Source: JADFOI01 sp965218935
GTDB taxonomy: Bacteria > Acidobacteriota > UBA6911 > RPQK01 > JADFOI01
Length of the DNA stretch: 64,000 nucleotides
Assembly: GCA_965218935.1 (NCBI GenBank)
Contig: CBDCMH010000001.1
Span: 372,001 to 436,000 of the forward strand
Reading direction: 5' to 3'
Shown: in pieces, positions 53,281 to 61,830 of the stretch
Layout of the letters: each line of letters begins with the position of its first letter
Numbering within the stretch: the stretch's first letter is position 1
The notes under the pieces: generated by a model
The model's database searches: none
What the model saw: only the letters and a program-made list of their open reading frames with translations
Told to the model about the DNA's origin: nothing
Translations under genes and position numbers: made by a program

Positions 53281-53903
53281 ACTGTCCCCCTGTCCCAGTA
53301 GGGTTTCAAGAGTTCCCGGAGTCTGTTCCTTCCACGAGCAATTCGTGATTTCACAGTTCCAACGTGTACCCCCAAAGTGTCCGAGATCTCCTGATAGCTC
53401 AATCCATGCATATCCCGCAATGTGACTGCTGCCCGCTGTTCAAAGAGAAGCTGATCCATGCCCTCTCGAAGAGCCTTTCGAACTTCCTGGGAAAGCAGCT
53501 CCCGGTCCGGGTGGGGTCGATCCGAGATCAGATCCACTGCTTTTTTCTCATCGGACGTCCCGTTTAGACTCAACGAGATCGTTCGATGTCGAAAGCGCCG
53601 TCTCCACCAGCGATTCCGATTGGAGACTTGGTTCAAAGCGACGCGATAAAGCCAGGTCTTCAAACTGCACTCTCCCCGGGATCGGTGAATTTTCCGGTAG
53701 AGGGTGAGAAACACTTCCTGGGTGATATCCATTGCTTCAGACTTATCGGCCAACATATTAAAAGAGAGGTTAAAAATCAGATCTTTGTAGAGCTGGAAGG
53801 CCTCGGCGAAAGCTGCCTCGTCCTTTTCCTTCAAACGCAGGACGAGATTTTCCCCTTCTTCCAATCTTGCCCTGGAATGAATGGAATGGGTCAGTTCTCC
53901 CAT
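53277..53903 (-). CDS. ECF-family RNA polymerase sigma factor
   Basis: A 208-residue sigma factor with region 2 (YKDLIFNLSFNMLADKSEAMDITQEVFLTLYRKI, residues about 40-73) and region 4 (FEQRAAVTLRDMHGLSYQEISDTLGVHVGTVKSRIARGRNRL). Region 3 is absent, as in all ECF sigmas. It belongs to the RpoE-like group, matching its own promoter. It is followed by its anti-sigma gene. The regulon cannot be inferred beyond itself. Confidence 0.93.
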   Translation of the reverse strand: MGELTHSIHSRARLEEGENLVLRLKEKDEAAFAEAFQLYKDLIFNLSFNMLADKSEAMDITQEVFLTLYRKIHRSRGECSLKTWLYRVALNQVSNRNRWWRRRFRHRTISLSLNGTSDEKKAVDLISDRPHPDRELLSQEVRKALREGMDQLLFEQRAAVTLRDMHGLSYQEISDTLGVHVGTVKSRIARGRNRLRELLKPYWDRGTV

Positions 53904-53927
53904 AATCGACCTTGATTCAGTACTTAA

Positions 53928-53956
53928 TTTAGATTTGCAGTAGTGGGAAAAGTTCC
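53928..53956 (-). promoter_or_regulatory. ECF-type autoregulatory promoter
   Basis: Minus strand: GGAACTT (53950-53956), 16 bp, TCTAAA (53928-53933). This matches the sigma-E-like pattern GGAACTT with TCTAA. It lies about 25 nt upstream of the sigma start. Confidence 0.65.
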
Positions 53957-53995
53957 CAACTGAATTTTAAAAGAGTATATCACACGGGCAGGAGC

Positions 53996-54071
53996 TAAGT
54001 GTCTCGCTTCCTAAATACGGTGACGTTTACTGATGGGTCTTGTGAGGCGAGATCAAGGAACGAGGCACTTG
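53996..54071. repeat. AGTGTCTCG inverted-repeat element, copy b
   Basis: Ends AAGTGTCTCGCTTCC and GGAACGAGGCACTT are inverted with two mismatches. The core TAAATACGGTGACGTTTACTG and the GACCCATCAG stretch match copy d. It lies between the ECF gene and the solute-binding protein gene. Confidence 0.75.
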
Positions 54072-54126
54072 GATGAAGAAATAAGGAACTGGATTGAGAG
54101 CGGTCTACGATTGGAGGTGTTGGCTA

Positions 54127-55290
54127 CTAGCCTCTGGTCATCCTCACTTGCCCTCCTCTTTGCAGCCGAATTCTGATGGTGAGTCGCTCCGGATCGGAGG
54201 GCTGGACCACCACGACGCCGGGAGACCAGTTGTTCATCTTCCGGACCATGAGCTTATAACTTCCCGGCAGAACAGTAACGCTGGCACTTCCCGTACGACT
54301 TTGGAAATCGATCCGGGAGGAATTGTAGGATTGACCGCTTTTTTCTTCAGTGAGAGTAAAGGTCAAGTTGGCCATTTTATAGATATCAAAATCGTTGTTG
54401 TCATCCTTGCTCACCTGGATGACAACGCGCCTGGGCAGTACTGCCTTGCGGTCCTTCTCCAATCTCTCAGGATGGCGCTCCTGGACCTTAGCCAACTGAG
54501 CCTGGGCTTCCTCCTGGAGCCACTGGTTGTATAGGTCTTCGGCCTCGACCTGAGCAATGACCTCATTGATCAGGCCCAGCAGACGGGTGTCCTTTTTCTG
54601 CACCGCGACCGCAGTGTCCACACTCCCCACGACTTCGGGGACGATCTCAAGGTTACCCGCACCGGGCACCGTGTCCAGGGCAAAAGCGGCCATATACTGA
54701 TCATCAATGACGGCACCGAGCTGGGCCCTGTTCAGGGCCAAAATGGCATCGTCCAGGCTTTTGAAGGGGACGATCGTGCTTCCGCCGAATTTCTCGTTCA
54801 CGAACTCCTCAACGGCGGTACCTTCCCGAACACCAACCTCCATCCCATCCAAAAGATCGGGCCTGGCATCCCGGTGGGTGGGATTGATGATGAGCACGAG
54901 TCGGGAGGTGTAGTATGGTTCGGAAAACGTCACCAGCTCCTTTCGAGCCTCGGTGATTCCAAAAACCCCCAGAGCAAGATCCACCTCCGAGTTTGCCAGC
55001 GTGGTAGCCAGCGTGGCGTGCTGCATTCCTGCCCACCTGGCTTCAATCTCGTTTCCCCCTGCAATGGCTTCGGCAACCTTTTCCACAACGAGCAGACCCA
55101 GCTTGGAATCCGGCCCGACCCAATCCTGACTTCTCTGATACAGTAGAGGCCCTTCAAAAGGCACCGAGCCAATGGTGACGAACCCATTCTTGCTGATGCG
55201 GCTGAAGGTGGCTGTCGTGCCTTCGCCACCGCAGGAGGGCAGTAACAGGAGGGGAAGTGAAAGAAATAACAGAAGCCGTTTTCTAACCAT
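54127..55290 (-). CDS. Solute-binding (family 3) lipoprotein with extra C-terminal domain
   Basis: A 387-residue lipoprotein (lipobox LPSC near residue 20). Residues about 35-260 are a periplasmic amino-acid-type binding domain: VDLALGVFGITEARKELVTFSEPYY is the diagnostic segment, followed by GVREGTAVEEFV and LGAVIDDQ. The domain is followed by a basic linker and a beta-sandwich (about 290-380, TFTLTEEKSG, VTVLPGSYKLMVRKM) like carboxypeptidase-regulatory or PEGA domains. No permease or ATPase gene is adjacent, so it may act as a sensor or an orphan binding protein. Confidence 0.82.
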   Translation of the reverse strand: MVRKRLLLFLSLPLLLLPSCGGEGTTATFSRISKNGFVTIGSVPFEGPLLYQRSQDWVGPDSKLGLLVVEKVAEAIAGGNEIEARWAGMQHATLATTLANSEVDLALGVFGITEARKELVTFSEPYYTSRLVLIINPTHRDARPDLLDGMEVGVREGTAVEEFVNEKFGGSTIVPFKSLDDAILALNRAQLGAVIDDQYMAAFALDTVPGAGNLEIVPEVVGSVDTAVAVQKKDTRLLGLINEVIAQVEAEDLYNQWLQEEAQAQLAKVQERHPERLEKDRKAVLPRRVVIQVSKDDNNDFDIYKMANLTFTLTEEKSGQSYNSSRIDFQSRTGSASVTVLPGSYKLMVRKMNNWSPGVVVVQPSDPERLTIRIRLQRGGQVRMTRG

Positions 55291-55429
55291 CTTTGCTGCA
55301 CCTCAAAAGCTTTGGACTTATATCAAAAGGTTGCGGGCAAGACAAGATTCCAATGAATTCCCTGCAAGATGACGTTTTTCAATCCTTCTCGTACTCACAC
55401 CCAATAATAATTACGGAGGAAAGTCAAGA

Positions 55430-56026
55430 CTAGGTGTAGTAGGGATTCTCTCCGGTGCTGTGGTCCGTAGAGTCGACCACCTCCTCGATTTCAGGAATGA
55501 GCTCTCTGATTCTCTGTTCAACACCCTGCTTGAGTGTGGCGTCCACCATTCCGCAGCCGTGGCACCCCCCTCCGAAGGTCAAGTAGGCCTTGTTGTCTCG
55601 AACCCCAAGGAACTGAATCTTTCCACCATGGGCCGCAACAGCCGGATTCAGCTCGGTATCGATGAGTCGCTGGATCTGTTCAGCGACGGGTCCCGTGAGG
55701 TCCGATCGAGGGCCGTCACCCAACTTGGGGACCTCCGGCTTGTTGGGGTTCAGGAACTTGAATCCGCTTTTCACGATCTTGTCTTCGTAATCAATGGTTG
55801 CCCCTTTCAGGTATTCCGCACTCTTGGAGTCAACGACAATTTGGAATTCTCCCCCTTCAACCGTCACATCTCCTGGCGTCTTCTCGTCCAGGCTGATGAG
55901 TTTCAGACCGTAGGAAAATTCACTGGTGCCATTGGTTGTGGCTTCCACCCGAAGTGCAGATTCATTTTCCTGTTTGGAAAGGGCGGTTAAAATTTGCTCT
56001 TTGGCTGCATCGGTCAAAGTGAGCAT
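55430..56026 (-). CDS. nfuA: Iron-sulfur carrier NfuA
   Basis: A 198-residue protein with an A-type (IscA-like) N-terminal domain lacking the usual Cys ligands (LTDAAKEQILTAL, FSYGLKLI) and a NifU-like C-terminal domain with GGGCHGCGM. The two Cys bind a bridging 4Fe-4S cluster in the dimer, which NfuA passes to target enzymes such as lipoyl synthase. The Tes-like enzyme encoded next door needs several such clusters, but a direct link is only an inference. The start has AAGG just upstream. Confidence 0.92.
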   Translation of the reverse strand: MLTLTDAAKEQILTALSKQENESALRVEATTNGTSEFSYGLKLISLDEKTPGDVTVEGGEFQIVVDSKSAEYLKGATIDYEDKIVKSGFKFLNPNKPEVPKLGDGPRSDLTGPVAEQIQRLIDTELNPAVAAHGGKIQFLGVRDNKAYLTFGGGCHGCGMVDATLKQGVEQRIRELIPEIEEVVDSTDHSTGENPYYT

Positions 56027-56091
56027 CCTTACTGATTCCCTCCTTCATATTCTTGCTTGAGAATATTATTTTACACGAAATCACCTCCAAG

Positions 56092-56168
56092 TACTCATTT
56101 TCATAAAATATGGTAACGTTTGTTGTGGGGAATTCGGGGCTTGTCCCCAAACTCCCCGAGACACTGAC
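56092..56168. repeat. AGTGTCTCG element, copy e (decayed), carrying a REP-like hairpin
   Basis: The left end AAGTACTCATTTTCATAAA is a worn version of the family end, the core ATGGTAACGTTTGTTG follows, and the right end is CGAGACACT. Inside lies GGGGAATTCGGGGCTTGTCCCC, related to the loop at 10107-10161. AAACTCCC (56149-56156) also pairs with GGGAGTTT (56171-56178). The rest of 56027-56372 shows only a TTATAT box about 30 nt before the next gene. Confidence 0.5.
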
Positions 56169-56372
56169 GAGGGAGTTTTCAGGATGGGATCAATTTCCCC
56201 AAAAAGAGTCTAGTTGACCATCCCTGGGCCCCGCACCAGGGTTGACGATTCCCGGCAACCACAACATACTTGGGAACGTTCCCAGGAGCGATTTGCAAAT
56301 ACCGTGGATGATTCGGTCGCCTAAGCAGATGATTTCACTGAAGCTTATATAAAAAAGAAAGGATCTTGACTC

Positions 56373-58382
<2,010 letters not shown>

Positions 58383-58415
58383 CCCGGACGGCCAGACATT
58401 TTGCTAGATCGTTCT

Positions 58416-58446
58416 AGGCCCGCCTCACTACAGGCGGGCCTTTCTT
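58416..58446 (+). terminator. Rho-independent terminator of the Tes-like gene
   Basis: AGGCCCGCCT, loop CACTAC, AGGCGGGCCT followed by TTTCTT. The stem is 10 bp and perfect. Confidence 0.9.
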
Positions 58447-58461
58447 GTGTTGGAAGTAAGA

Positions 58462-58800
58462 ATGAGCGAACTTTCCGAGAAACAATGTGTTCCCTGCCGA
58501 GGCGGAATCCCTCCTCTGACTGCTGGGGAAATCAGCCCCCTGATCGCACAAATCAGCGACTGGGAAGTGGTTGAGAATCACCATATTCAAAAGACCTTCA
58601 AATCAGAAAACTTCAGGAGCGCTCTCGGTTTCGTCAATCGGGTGGGGGAAGTCGCCGAAGAACAGGGACATCACCCCGACCTTTATCTGGCCTGGGGCAA
58701 GGTCGAGGTCAAGATCTGGACCCACAAGATCAACGGCCTCAGTGAGAGTGACTTCATCCTGGCCGCAAAAATTGATCGCGCCTATAACTCGGGGCTGTGA
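58462..58800 (+). CDS. phhB: Pterin-4a-carbinolamine dehydratase
   Basis: A 112-residue protein that dehydrates pterin carbinolamine to recycle tetrahydrobiopterin for aromatic amino acid hydroxylases. The family signature is present: W(EVVENHHIQKTF), FVNRVGEVAEEQGHHPDLYLAWGKVEVKIWTH with the catalytic His pair, and LSESDFILAAKID. The ATG at 58462 follows GGAAG; the TTG at 58447 is less likely. No phenylalanine hydroxylase is nearby; a role linked to the Mo-cofactor is also known for such proteins. Confidence 0.93.
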   Translation: MSELSEKQCVPCRGGIPPLTAGEISPLIAQISDWEVVENHHIQKTFKSENFRSALGFVNRVGEVAEEQGHHPDLYLAWGKVEVKIWTHKINGLSESDFILAAKIDRAYNSGL

Positions 58801-58812
58801 GGCACTTCTGAC

Positions 58813-59451
58813 TCAGGGCTGGATCAGGCTTCCTTTGGAGGCTGCTCTGGATGAAATTCCAGGGTGATTCTTCTTGATAAATCCCAGGTAGCTTCCTCGC
58901 TCGGATGCCTTCTCCAGATGATAGCCAATGTCTTGCTCCACAACCTCCAGGCAGTCCAACAGGTTCGCCGTCTTCAGGATCGGAACATCGCGGTCTTGCT
59001 GGGTTCTGAGCTTTTCCAGAGAAGTCCGTAAATCCCGAAACAGAGCCTGCACCAGTGGATTGGCGGAGCTGTGCTCATAAATCACACCCTTTTGCTCGGT
59101 CCGATAGGTTTCCTTCAGCAGGCTGACGGCTTGCAGGACATGATGATCGGTAAGGCTTTGCAGATCAGCGGCGTAGCCGATGATGGTCCTTTCGATTTCA
59201 GCAAAAAGACGCCCGAAGTGTTGGCCCGTCTCGTAGAGCTTTTTTCGTCGTAGAGGATCTTTTTCCTGCTGCAGTTGAGCGCTGTACTTTTTGATCGACT
59301 GGTAGGTGTGACCAGAGCTGAGATGAACGCAATCGGGTGGGCAATCGATTTCTACAACCCGCTTTTCACCGCAACACTGGGTGCAGATGGAGGTGTTCTT
59401 GGCGGGGCAGAATCGCTTTCCCTTCCTCTCGCCACACAGAATACATTTCAC
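58813..59451 (-). CDS. Zinc-finger protein of unknown function
   Basis: From a GTG at 59451 the protein has 212 residues and begins directly with a zinc-binding module CILCGERKGKRFC, continuing CTQCCGEKRVVEIDCPPDC. The remaining 160 residues are helical and charged (YSAQLQQEKDPLRRKKL). The open frame extends to 59568, but that would overlap the divergent gene's start. A TATACT box on the minus strand (59461-59466) puts the transcript start about 3 nt before the GTG, supporting this start and a near-leaderless mRNA. No family is recognised. Confidence 0.6.
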   Translation of the reverse strand: MKCILCGERKGKRFCPAKNTSICTQCCGEKRVVEIDCPPDCVHLSSGHTYQSIKKYSAQLQQEKDPLRRKKLYETGQHFGRLFAEIERTIIGYAADLQSLTDHHVLQAVSLLKETYRTEQKGVIYEHSSANPLVQALFRDLRTSLEKLRTQQDRDVPILKTANLLDCLEVVEQDIGYHLEKASERGSYLGFIKKNHPGISSRAASKGSLIQP

Positions 59452-59494
59452 GGGGTGGCCAGTATAGCTGATTTTCTTCAAACTGTTCTTGCTA

Positions 59495-59500
59495 TATAAT
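59495..59500 (+). promoter_or_regulatory. TATAAT -10 box of the DUF2203 gene
   Basis: A perfect TATAAT lies 8 nt before the ATG at 59509. No ribosome-binding site is present, so the mRNA should be leaderless or nearly so. The -35 (TTTTCT region, 59472-59477) is weak. Confidence 0.5.
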
Positions 59501-59508
59501 TTAAGCAC

Positions 59509-59892
59509 ATGGGAAAGCGGTTTTTCACGGTCGAGGAGGCTCGCCAACTCCTTCCTTCTCTCAGGCAACTGGTTGGCCAGGTTATGGTGATTTCCGATCG
59601 CCTGGAGAAATATCGAAAGGTGGTCCAGAAACTGGCTGATTCAGCTTCCAGCAACACGGGAGGACCGGAAGGAACCGCCTACATGGAAATTGTCATATCC
59701 CTTCAAGGTTGCCTGACTCAGCTTCAGGAAACCGGATGTGTGTTGAGGAGCCTTCAAGAAGGACTCATCGATTTTCCCCACCTGAAAGAGGGACGTGAAA
59801 TCTATCTCTGCTGGAAGTATGGCGAAGAGGACATCGAGTTCTGGCACGAGGTTGATGAGGGCTTTGCCGGGCGTACTCGTCTTCTGGAATAG
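59509..59892 (+). CDS. DUF2203 family protein
   Basis: A 127-residue cytoplasmic helical protein. The N-terminal FFTVEEARQLLPSLR and the C-terminal REIYLCWKYGEEDIEFWHEVDEGFAGR are the diagnostic ends of DUF2203, with a helix and variable Ser/Gly linker between. Its function is unknown. It is divergent from the zinc-finger gene with about 57 bp between starts. Confidence 0.85.
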   Translation: MGKRFFTVEEARQLLPSLRQLVGQVMVISDRLEKYRKVVQKLADSASSNTGGPEGTAYMEIVISLQGCLTQLQETGCVLRSLQEGLIDFPHLKEGREIYLCWKYGEEDIEFWHEVDEGFAGRTRLLE

Positions 59893-59948
59893 GCGCTAGA
59901 CACCCATACAGTACACCCATAAATGGTATGTTTACCCATCGGAGAAAA

Positions 59949-60833
59949 ATGAGCCGGCGAACACTCTTCTTGATCCTGTTGTTCCTGCCCTCCTGGGGTG
60001 CCGCTGAGGGCGGGTCCCAACTGGAGATTTCTCACCTGGCTCGATCGCTGCAGCCGGGAGAGGCCGTCCTCATCAGAGTTCAGAGCGGGGAGCCCCTGAG
60101 CAGCATGCAGGTGAAGGCCTTTGGAAAAACCTTCCTCCTCTTTCCCACTGAAGAGGGCAGGGTATGGCAAGGTCTCATCGGCATCGATCTGGAAACCGCC
60201 CCGGACGACTACTCGCTGAGCCTTACGGGTTCCACGGTTGCCGGATCTCCTGTGGAAGCCACCTACCCACTCCTGGTGCTCGATAAAGAATTTCCGACTC
60301 GCCGACTCACGGTCCAGGAGAAATTTGTCAACCCTCCTCAGGAGGAGCTGGAGCGCATCCGGCGGGAATCCAAAAGAGTCCGAGAGATCTTTTCTGCTCT
60401 CAATCCGGAAAAGATCTGGCAGAGCTCCTTTCAGTCACCGGTTCCGGGAGCCCCCACAAGCGGCTTTGGCAAACGAAGTATCCTGAACGGGCAACCTCGC
60501 AGTCCCCATACCGGTACTGATTTTGATGCCGATGAGGGAACTCCTGTGGAGTCTCCCAATATGGGGAAGGTGATCCTGGTTTCTCCCCTCTACTACTCGG
60601 GAAACACGGTGATCCTGGATCATGGACAGGGTCTCTATTCTTACTTCGCCCATCTTTCCCGCTTTGCCGTTGCGGAGGGAGATCTGGTGTCTCCCGGAGA
60701 AGTGATTGGCCAGGTGGGAGCCACGGGCCGCGTCACCGGACCCCATCTCCATTGGACAGTGCGTCTCAACGGAAGCCGTATTGATCCCCTTTCCTTAATC
60801 GCCGTTCTTTCCGACCAGGACGCCCAGGAATAG
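59949..60833 (+). CDS. M23 family (LytM-type) peptidase
   Basis: A 294-residue exported protein (signal peptide residues about 4-20, LFLILLFLPSWGAAEG). An N-terminal beta domain (LEISHLARSLQPGE, MQVKAFGK) precedes the M23 domain: SPHTGTDFDADEGTPV carries the zinc His and Asp, and HLHWTVRLNG the catalytic and zinc His. It should cleave peptidoglycan cross-bridges or regulate amidases. The ATG at 59949 follows GGAG and is preferred over 59928. The last 54 nt of the gene are duplicated at 61131-61183. Confidence 0.92.
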   Translation: MSRRTLFLILLFLPSWGAAEGGSQLEISHLARSLQPGEAVLIRVQSGEPLSSMQVKAFGKTFLLFPTEEGRVWQGLIGIDLETAPDDYSLSLTGSTVAGSPVEATYPLLVLDKEFPTRRLTVQEKFVNPPQEELERIRRESKRVREIFSALNPEKIWQSSFQSPVPGAPTSGFGKRSILNGQPRSPHTGTDFDADEGTPVESPNMGKVILVSPLYYSGNTVILDHGQGLYSYFAHLSRFAVAEGDLVSPGEVIGQVGATGRVTGPHLHWTVRLNGSRIDPLSLIAVLSDQDAQE

Positions 60834-60855
60834 CCGCCCAGAATCGGCGCCCAGA

Positions 60856-61071
60856 ATCGGTGACACGCACGTAATTCCCGAGATTGGCCCTATAAATCAA
60901 GGAGTTAGAAGCGGTCTGGCACCGAATTAAGTTAGGAAGGGCAAGCCGAGGATGACGGACTTGGGGCTTTAGGGCGTCAAGACCTGCCGGGATCAGCGCT
61001 ATCGGTACCAGACTCCTCTCAACTTGTTGATTTACAAGAGTCCTTTTGGCAATTACGTGCGTGTCACCGAT
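60856..61071. repeat. Inverted-repeat element with about 68-bp arms (MITE-like, third family)
   Basis: The outer 18 bp are perfectly inverted (GGTGACACGCACGTAATT at 60859-60876 and its complement at 61051-61068). The similarity continues inward: AAATCAAGGAGTT against AAATCAACAAGTT, and GTCTGGCACCGA against GTCTGGTACCGA. The centre has no gene. It is inserted just behind the M23 gene. Confidence 0.75.
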
Positions 61072-61124
61072 TCAACCGATTCAGTCACCGATTCATCACC
61101 TGTCACCGATTCATCACCGATTCA
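61063..61124. repeat. Short tandem repeats of GTCACCGATTCA
   Basis: Three copies start at 61063, 61084 and 61102, plus a shortened one at 61115. The unit equals the outer end of the preceding element, so it looks like slippage or repeated insertion of that end. Spacers are 7-9 nt, too short for CRISPR. Confidence 0.6.
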
Positions 61125-61130
61125 ACGTGC

Positions 61131-61183
61131 ATTGATCCCCTTTCTTTGATCGCCGCCCTTTCGACCAAAACGGCGAAGAATAG
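61131..61183. repeat. Duplicated 3' end of the M23 gene
   Basis: ATTGATCCCCTTTCTTTGATC and the following 30 nt, ending GAATAGCC, repeat 60780-60833 with scattered changes and one missing base. It is the footprint of a duplicated M23 gene end, now separated from the original by the inverted-repeat element. Confidence 0.7.
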
Positions 61184-61194
61184 CCTTCTATTCC

Positions 61195-61223
61195 TTGACA
61201 ACTGTGGGTGTGAAGCTTAATAA
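61195..61223 (+). promoter_or_regulatory. Sigma-70 promoter of the copper operon
   Basis: TTGACA (61195-61200), 17 bp, TAATAA (61218-61223, in TAATAATAAG). The predicted start is near 61230, just before the operator. Confidence 0.6.
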
Positions 61224-61231
61224 TAAGGAAT

Positions 61232-61259
61232 AGACCCCACCCCCAGGGGGGGTGGGTAT
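61232..61259. promoter_or_regulatory. CsoR-type operator
   Basis: AGACCCCACCCCCAGGGGGG then TGGGTAT: a palindromic G-tract pair around a central CAG, as recognised by CsoR/RcnR proteins. It lies between the predicted transcript start and the csoR start codon at 61268. Confidence 0.7.
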
Positions 61260-61267
61260 GGAGGACC

Positions 61268-61546
61268 ATGAGACGAGACATCGCATCCGATATCGTAAAG
61301 CGCCTCAAGAGTATTGAAGGACATGTGGGTGGCATCGCTCGCATGGTGGAAAGCGACGAGTACTGTGTCGATATCGTCAACCAGATTCTGGCCGTACAAC
61401 GGGCCCTGGATAAAGTGAACAGCCTGGTGCTGGACCGTCACCTGCACACCTGTGCTACCACCGCCATTCGAGGGGACGATCCCGATGAACGTGAGCGTGT
61501 CATTGGAGAGATTTTGAACGTCTTCAAGAGCGCTGGAAAACGCTAA
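61268..61546 (+). CDS. csoR: Copper-sensing repressor CsoR
   Basis: A 92-residue all-helical repressor that leaves DNA when Cu(I) binds. The ligand set Cys33, His58 and Cys62 has exactly the C-x24-H-x3-C spacing of Mycobacterium CsoR (C36, H61, C65), so copper is more likely than nickel or formaldehyde. RLKSIEGHVGGIARM is the family N-terminal helix. It is first in the operon, with the promoter and operator directly upstream. Its TAA stop lies in the left end of an inverted-repeat element. Confidence 0.92.
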   Translation: MRRDIASDIVKRLKSIEGHVGGIARMVESDEYCVDIVNQILAVQRALDKVNSLVLDRHLHTCATTAIRGDDPDERERVIGEILNVFKSAGKR

Positions 61547-61597
61547 GTGTCTCGTTTCCATAAACGACGATGACGCTTGTGGCGAGCGAGACACTAA
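61543..61597. repeat. AGTGTCTCG inverted-repeat element, copy c (inside the copper operon)
   Basis: TAAGTGTCTCG (from 61544) and CGAGACACTAA (61587-61597) are inverted; the core is CATAAACGACGATGACGCTTG. It occupies almost the whole csoR-copZ gap and is transcribed as a hairpin; the copZ ribosome-binding site starts right after it. Confidence 0.8.
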
Positions 61598-61609
61598 AAG
61601 GAGAGAGAG

Positions 61610-61822
61610 ATGCAAACGAAGACATTCCGGGTGCCCAATATTACTTGTGAACACTGCGTGATGACCATTCGCCGGGAGTTGGGCGAACTTGCCGGCGTCG
61701 CTTCAGTCCAGGCCGACCCTGAAACCAAGGGGGTCATTCTGCAATGGGACGAAGGCTCCGTGAGTTGGGAGCAAATCCGTCATTTGTTGGAAGAGGTCCA
61801 CTATCCGCCGGAGGATCAGTAA
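61610..61822 (+). CDS. copZ: CopZ-like copper chaperone
   Basis: A 70-residue heavy-metal-associated domain with a metal site CEHC (ITCEHCVMTI, where the usual MTC is ITC). The ferredoxin-like fold is complete (ETKGVILQWDEGSV, IRHLLEEVHYPP). It should hand Cu(I) to the ATPase encoded next. The ATG has a purine-rich GGAGAGAGAG site. Confidence 0.88.
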   Translation: MQTKTFRVPNITCEHCVMTIRRELGELAGVASVQADPETKGVILQWDEGSVSWEQIRHLLEEVHYPPEDQ

Positions 61823-61830
61823 ATCATCAG

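Noticed and set aside
61063..61124. Possible CRISPR array (repeated GTCACCGATTCA)
   Set aside because: Repeat units are about 12 nt with 7-9 nt between them and no cas genes; the unit equals the end of the neighbouring inverted-repeat element.
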